This document shows, piece after piece, positions 59,531 to 64,000 of a stretch of 64,000 bases of DNA. Each line of letters begins with the position of its first letter. Position 1 is the first letter of the stretch. The notes under the pieces were generated by a model. That model saw nothing but the letters and a program-made list of their open reading frames with translations, ran no database searches and was not told the origin of the DNA. The stretch is from Holacanthus passer (taxonomy: Eukaryota; Chordata; Actinopteri; Pomacanthidae), in contig JAFREQ010000009.1 in the NCBI GenBank assembly GCA_025331565.1, positions 8,545,501 to 8,609,500 on the forward strand, in the 5' to 3' direction. The translations under genes were made by a program, and so were the position numbers.

Positions 59531-59559
59531 CTTTTATTTGTACTTCTACAGCTAATCAG

Positions 59560-60172
59560 TGGTAAAATAACTAAGTACATTTATTCACATACTGTACTTA
59601 AGTGCAATTTTGAGGTATTTGCACTTTACTTTTATTATTTCCATTTTACTTTATACTTCTACTCCCCTGCGTGTTAGAGGGAAATATTGTACTTTTTACT
59701 CTACTACATGTATTTGCAAGCTTTAGTTACTAGTTACATAGCAAATTAGGATTTGTGCATACAAATATACGCTCCAGTACATACAAGTAGAGCTAAAACG
59801 GTTAGTCCATTTATCAGCAAGTCGACTGACAGAAAAATGAATAAGCTTATGTGTCTCTTTGGCCTCTGGGTAAGCAGATTAACCCATAATAAAAAAAATC
59901 ATTAGTTGTATACAAAACAGATCAAAATGAGCTCCACCTCAAACAACAGAAAAATCCTGCTTTTACATGAACGGATGACTGACAATGATCCAATGCTGAA
60001 ATATATAATAGTATAAAAGTCACAGAGGCTTTTACTTTCATACCTTTAGACTTTTCCTGATTATACTCACATAATTTAACTTAAGCAACATTTTCAATGC
60101 AGCACCTTTCTTTGTAATGGAGTACTTTTACAGTTTAGTATTAGTACTTTTACTTCACCTTCCACCATTTTA
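59560..60172 (+). mobile_element. family A repeat, near full length with nested insertion
   Basis: Opens GGTAAAATAACTAAGTACAT, passes ACTGTACTTAAGTGCAATTT and GAGGGAAATATTGTACTTT, and ends ACTTCACCTTCCACC. It is interrupted at about 59786-59908. Confidence 0.7.
59786..59908 (-). mobile_element. family B repeat, internally deleted, nested in family A
   Basis: Both ends are present, AGAGCTAAAACGGTTAGTCC on one side and ATCATTAGTTGTA on the other, but only about 120 bases lie between, against about 300 for other copies. Confidence 0.55.
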
Positions 60173-60399
60173 ACCACTGTGGTCTCATTTCAGTCTCAGA
60201 GATGTAAACAGAGAGGATGGGGAAGATAAGTATCTCAAAGTTGGGGGGAAAAAGTAAGGGAGTTGTTTTATTTATGAGTTCACCAACTAGGGGTCACACT
60301 TGAACCAAACTTCTCTCAGCTTGTGCTCGTGTTAAATGGTTTTTTTGTTGTTTTTTTTGTGAATGTAGGTTTCCTTGTTTTCACTACCAGCAGTTGCAT

Positions 60400-60652
60400 T
60401 TATGAGCAACTGGGGAGGAGGAGAGGAGGAAACGCTGCACCCCCGGAGAGGACTGAACTGGACTGGAGGGAGAAAAGAGGGAGGAGTGGAGGAAAAAGAG
60501 GAGGGGAGCCTGAGAGAGGGAGGAGAAGAGGCTGGTGGGGAGACAGCAGGGAAACATTAGAAGTCCTTTCTGCTCGTAGTAGAGGGATTTTCTTCTTGTT
60601 TGTTCGTGGTGACGCGCGGCACAGTCAGGACGCACGGAGCCGGGACGCACGG
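60400..60652 (+). other. candidate noncoding first exon of a plus-strand gene
   Basis: A GA-rich, CpG-containing block unlike its AT-rich surroundings ends in GGGACGCACG then GTAAGAAG, a strong splice donor. The sequence before the donor has no ATG-led frame that looks coding, so it would be 5' UTR. The gene body would lie beyond 64,000. Identity is unknown. Confidence 0.4.
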
Positions 60653-60789
60653 TAAGAAGACTCGCCTTGTTTGTCCCGACCATGGAGGGGTCGAGGTGAA
60701 ACAGTGAGGGGGCTGTTCGTGCTGATGGGTTTGGGGTGAGAGAAGGAGGGGTGGAGAGAGGCAGGAGAGGCGAACAGGAAGCTGTAGTG

Positions 60790-60811
60790 TCTCTCTCTCT
60801 CTCTCTCTCTG
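60790..60811. repeat. (TC)n microsatellite
   Basis: About 22 bases of alternating TC. Confidence 0.9.
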
Positions 60812-61317
60812 TCCTCCTATACCCAAAAAGTAACGGAGAGAATAAAAGTGGAGAAAAGAGTTGGAAAACTCTCACAACATTTTTACTGTAGTTCTGAAAA
60901 CTGAACTCTCAGTGCGTAAAAGCGTTTGTAGTAAAAGTGTTTGTTGCAGGTTGGTTGTGAAAACTGTGACTTTGATTTCAAGTTTTGAAGCAGATGACAG
61001 CACATTTGTTGGTGGGAGCAGAGATGAGGATGATCCATATGAGATATTTATGAAAAGTGTGATTTCACAGATGCTGTACTTGTCTTAATCTGTGCAGGTT
61101 GACAGTGATGAATGATGAGTAATTTCTGCATCACTACACAGCGGAAGACAGTGAAGTACTCATTCATATCCTGTGTTTGTCTTTAGTGTGAGACTCAGTT
61201 GATCAGCTGGGACTGTCCTGCCCCCTTAAACATCTTAAAGACAAAAGATTTAAATGATTTTTTATTCGACCTGACCTTATATAATCATCACTGCTCATTG
61301 TGACAGCACTGATAACA

Positions 61318-61348
61318 ACAATAATAATAATAATAATAATAATAATAA
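61318..61348. repeat. (AAT)10 microsatellite
   Basis: About 31 bases of AAT repeat. Confidence 0.95.
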
Positions 61349-61802
61349 ACTTGTTACAATGTTACAAAGTGTTTTAAGTGGTTGAAACGGGATTGAAATA
61401 TTTCAGTGCTCCAATGAGGGAAATAAAATCACACTATTAAAATGATACAAAATGAATTACCCAACCTTATTATAACAATAAAACATGTTGAGAAGATAAG
61501 ATCAAACATGTTGGAAATAAATGGTTGTGCTATCATTAATGAAAGTTTTGAGTAGTGATTTCAAAGATCTCAGGTCTACAGGCGGGGAGATCCACAGCTG
61601 GGAGGTCCTGACTGTTAAACCACCTTTGGTCCTGAAACCAGGTCTCAGGAACAGAGTCCTTCCTCAGGGTCATAGGGGAGCAGCATTTCAGAAATACAGC
61701 TGGGAGCTAAAACCATGATTCGCTTTAAAAGCTGTGTTTTGTACTCACTGAGGCCGTGAGATCATTTTTCAGCTCAACAATGACACACTGAATTACATTA
61801 AT

Positions 61803-62024
61803 CTAAGTGAGATTAAATAAAAGCATGAATGACCTTCTGTGGATCAGGCTGAGAGACTTGATTTTTGAGAAGCTCCTCAGTTGATAAAAACGTGATTTAG
61901 CAACTTTGGTGGCTTGTTTTTCAAGTGAAAGGTCACTGTCAAATATTTCACCCAGGTTTTGTAGACAGGGAGCCAAGATGTTTTTATGAAATGGGCATGG
62001 ACTTGATTGTGGATTTGTTTTCAT
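61803..62024 (-). pseudogene. LINE reverse-transcriptase C-terminal fragment, frameshifted
   Basis: The minus-strand frame reads NLGEIFDSDLSLEKQATKVA and FYQLRSFSKIKSLS. This matches the typical LINE polymerase stretch NLGVIFDSDLSFE...K...FYQLRNISKI. After KIKS the homologous continuation (PDPQKVIHAFI) is in the next frame, so the copy is broken. Both ends of the element are missing. The clade is probably L2/CR1-like, but this is uncertain. Confidence 0.75.
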
Positions 62025-63109
62025 TTAACTGGAGAAAGACTTCCTTGTGTGTGTGTGTGTAAAGAAACAGGATTGGATGTGTGTGTTTACAAGAGAAAAA
62101 GAGTGAAGCAGTTTGGTGAATTAGACAGAAAATGCTGAGAGATGTGAATTACTGTAGGAACTTGCATGTGACTGAACCTCAGCCGCCTCGTCCAAACTGA
62201 ACGCTGACAGGGGGTCTGAAAAGGTTGTGTAAGGTAATTCCTTGGATTTGATCTCAATCAATAACTTCTAGCTGTGCACAAATGAATTGAATGCGGGTCA
62301 AAATCCAAGTTTGTGTCACAGCTTGAAGGTCATTCATTGTTAGATCGATACGGTGCCGCATCTGCCAGAGCAGCTGAGCCTTTATGGTACGTGGAGGTAG
62401 AATATGAAGTTGAAAAGGTCAATCAAAATGTCAGGGTTTTATCAGGTAAGATGAGAGGAGGAGTGGCTCTGTGGCCTGAGAGGTCAGGTGAATTATTCAG
62501 AGGCTGATTGTCCGGGTCTTTTGGTGCAGCACCTGGGGCACGATGCTGCATTGTGCCCTCGTGTCATAACTGCATCTCACTTTTCTATTCTTGCTTTGTT
62601 AATGTTTATCATCAGTGGGAAAAAGGTCGTAACAGGCCATAGGCTTGCATCTGTGTATAAATACATATATATTCAGACACGCAGAGTCAAAAATCAGTTC
62701 AGTTTTTAATCTTCTTAAAGGCATGATTCTCTCAAAATGCAAACATTTACCCCTAATGGTGGTGCTATTTTTTTCTCAGGCCTTGTTTTCTTTTTTCAGA
62801 CATGAATCAGAAAAAAACGAGAGGGTTTGCAAACGATGACTTATCCTGTGATCACAAGTTCATACAGTAGACTTCCTCCTTCACTCACAGCCAGATCTAC
62901 TGAGGAAACTGTCATCAATCAGTAACCTACCTTAAAAAAACAAAAGTCTGTCATTCTGTTACCTTCGATTTGTTTATACCACCTAGTTGTCTGTGACATT
63001 GAAGTTGATTCTGTGGGTCAGTTAAACATATTATGAGTGACAAGGAAATCTGAAAAAGGGAAAATTAACAAAGACTAGTCAGGAGCAGTCATCATCGTGG
63101 CTGCCTGGC

Positions 63110-63495
63110 TGCTCAGTAAAAGCACCAATATAGCAAAGTAAAAATACTCCATTACAAGTAAAAGCCCTGCATTCAAAAATGTACTTAGGTAAAAAGTTAT
63201 TCAAAAGTTATTTTTCTTTGGTTAAACAATTCATAGTGATCCCAAATAGACATTTCTCTTTGTTAGAGATTTTGTATTGTATGATCTTATCAAATGTTTT
63301 TTGATGTGAATTCTTAATTGTAGCCGCAGCTGTCAATAAATGTAGTCAAGTAAAAAGTACAATATTTCCTTCTGAATTATAGTGATGTATTAAATAGCAT
63401 AAAATGGAAATACTCAAGTAAATTATAAGTAATTCAAAATTGCCCTCAAGTACAGTACTGAAGTAAATGTACTAAGTTATTTTCCACCTCTGCAG
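63110..63495 (-). mobile_element. family A repeat, reversed copy
   Basis: On the + strand it reads AAAATACTCCATTACAAGTA, AAGCCCTGCATTCAAAAATG, and ends CTAAGTTATTTTCCACCTCT, the reverse complement of the family start. Confidence 0.7.
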
Positions 63496-64000
63496 TTAAT
63501 AATAAATAATTCTGTGAAATTGTTTTGTTCCAATGTTTCCAATTTACAGGTAACTTCTGGGTTGAAAGCCGAAAGTGTTTTGCGTTAGATTTTGCTCTTT
63601 CATTCAAGTAAGTGTAAGAAAGTAGGACGTTTTCAGTGGCTGCCCTTTATAGTTGATGTGTTTTTGTCTTTTGTGGTCATGGTTCCTGTCTTAGACTGAA
63701 TTAGCAGAAAAACCAAAAAGCCAAAACACTTATGGTCTGTGTGGTTCAGAGGTCTCGAAGGGGCGTTAAACACCCACCCAGGAAGCCAAAACCAAAAGCT
63801 GTGGAGTGCATCTTCCAGTTATGGCATGTTCTCCTTTTTAAATTATGCACATGGTTGATAAAGGACAAATCGTATCACTGAACTCTCAGTTGTTATAAGT
63901 TGCTTAATTACAGTAACAGATTTTTTTGTAATAAAGTGCTTCTTTCTTTCTTTGCATTTTGTGCATCAGTTTTGCAGATGATGAATTCCTATTTGTGATA

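Larger units (their letters stand above)
57000..60400. other. region downstream of the TRIM gene, repeats only
   Basis: No gene recognised. It contains a 12-bp hairpin at 57896, dispersed repeats at 58480-58680 and two family A copies at 59265-60172, the second holding a nested family B element. Confidence 0.6.
60653..64000. other. 3' end of window, no supported coding exon
   Basis: Contains microsatellites, a LINE fragment and a reversed family A copy. If the candidate exon at 60.4 kb is real, this is its first intron. Confidence 0.55.

Noticed and set aside
60384..60875. 163-codon minus-strand frame
   Set aside because: Translation of a GA/TC-rich block, giving serine/leucine/proline low-complexity sequence.
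1..64000. CRISPR arrays, bacterial operons, tRNA or rRNA genes
   Set aside because: None seen; the sequence is eukaryotic, with no spaced repeats of that kind and no convincing tRNA A/B boxes by eye.

Overview
The window looks like nuclear DNA from a ray-finned fish, most likely a percomorph teleost. It has spliced vertebrate genes with GT-AG introns, a teleost-type interleukin-1 beta, long (CA)n/(GT)n microsatellites, and several short dispersed repeats typical of spiny-rayed fish genomes. The exact species cannot be named from the sequence.

Layout: (1) About 0.2-3.3 kb, minus strand: a complete il1b gene with one noncoding and four coding exons (246 codons), a TATA box, a kappaB-like promoter site and an AU-rich 3' UTR. 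(2) 3.4-8.4 kb: intergenic, with repeats and no supported gene. (3) 8.4-52.1 kb, minus strand: cnnm4, a CNNM-family magnesium transporter with seven coding exons ending at 13,432 and a candidate 5-kb 3' UTR reaching about 8.4 kb. Most of the middle of the window is cnnm4 introns filled with short transposon-derived repeats and microsatellites. (4) 52.1-55.2 kb: the cnnm4 promoter, then repeats. (5) 55.2-57.0 kb, plus strand: an intact single-exon TRIM gene (RING, B-box, coiled coil, PRY-SPRY). (6) 57-64 kb: repeats, a decayed LINE reverse-transcriptase fragment, and at 60.4-60.65 kb a GC/GA-rich stretch ending in a strong splice donor, which may be the noncoding first exon of a plus-strand gene running out of the window.

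The genes do not form a pathway. il1b (inflammatory cytokine) and a TRIM ligase are both immunity-related families, but they are separated by the housekeeping-type ion transporter cnnm4, and nothing in the sequence shows joint control. The most notable observations are a one-base reading-frame break in cnnm4 exon 1, a perfect 17-bp hairpin in the candidate cnnm4 3' UTR, a repeat bounded by 21-bp perfect direct repeats in a cnnm4 intron, a nested repeat insertion near 59.8 kb, and a compact il1b promoter. I found no convincing evidence of a new biological system.
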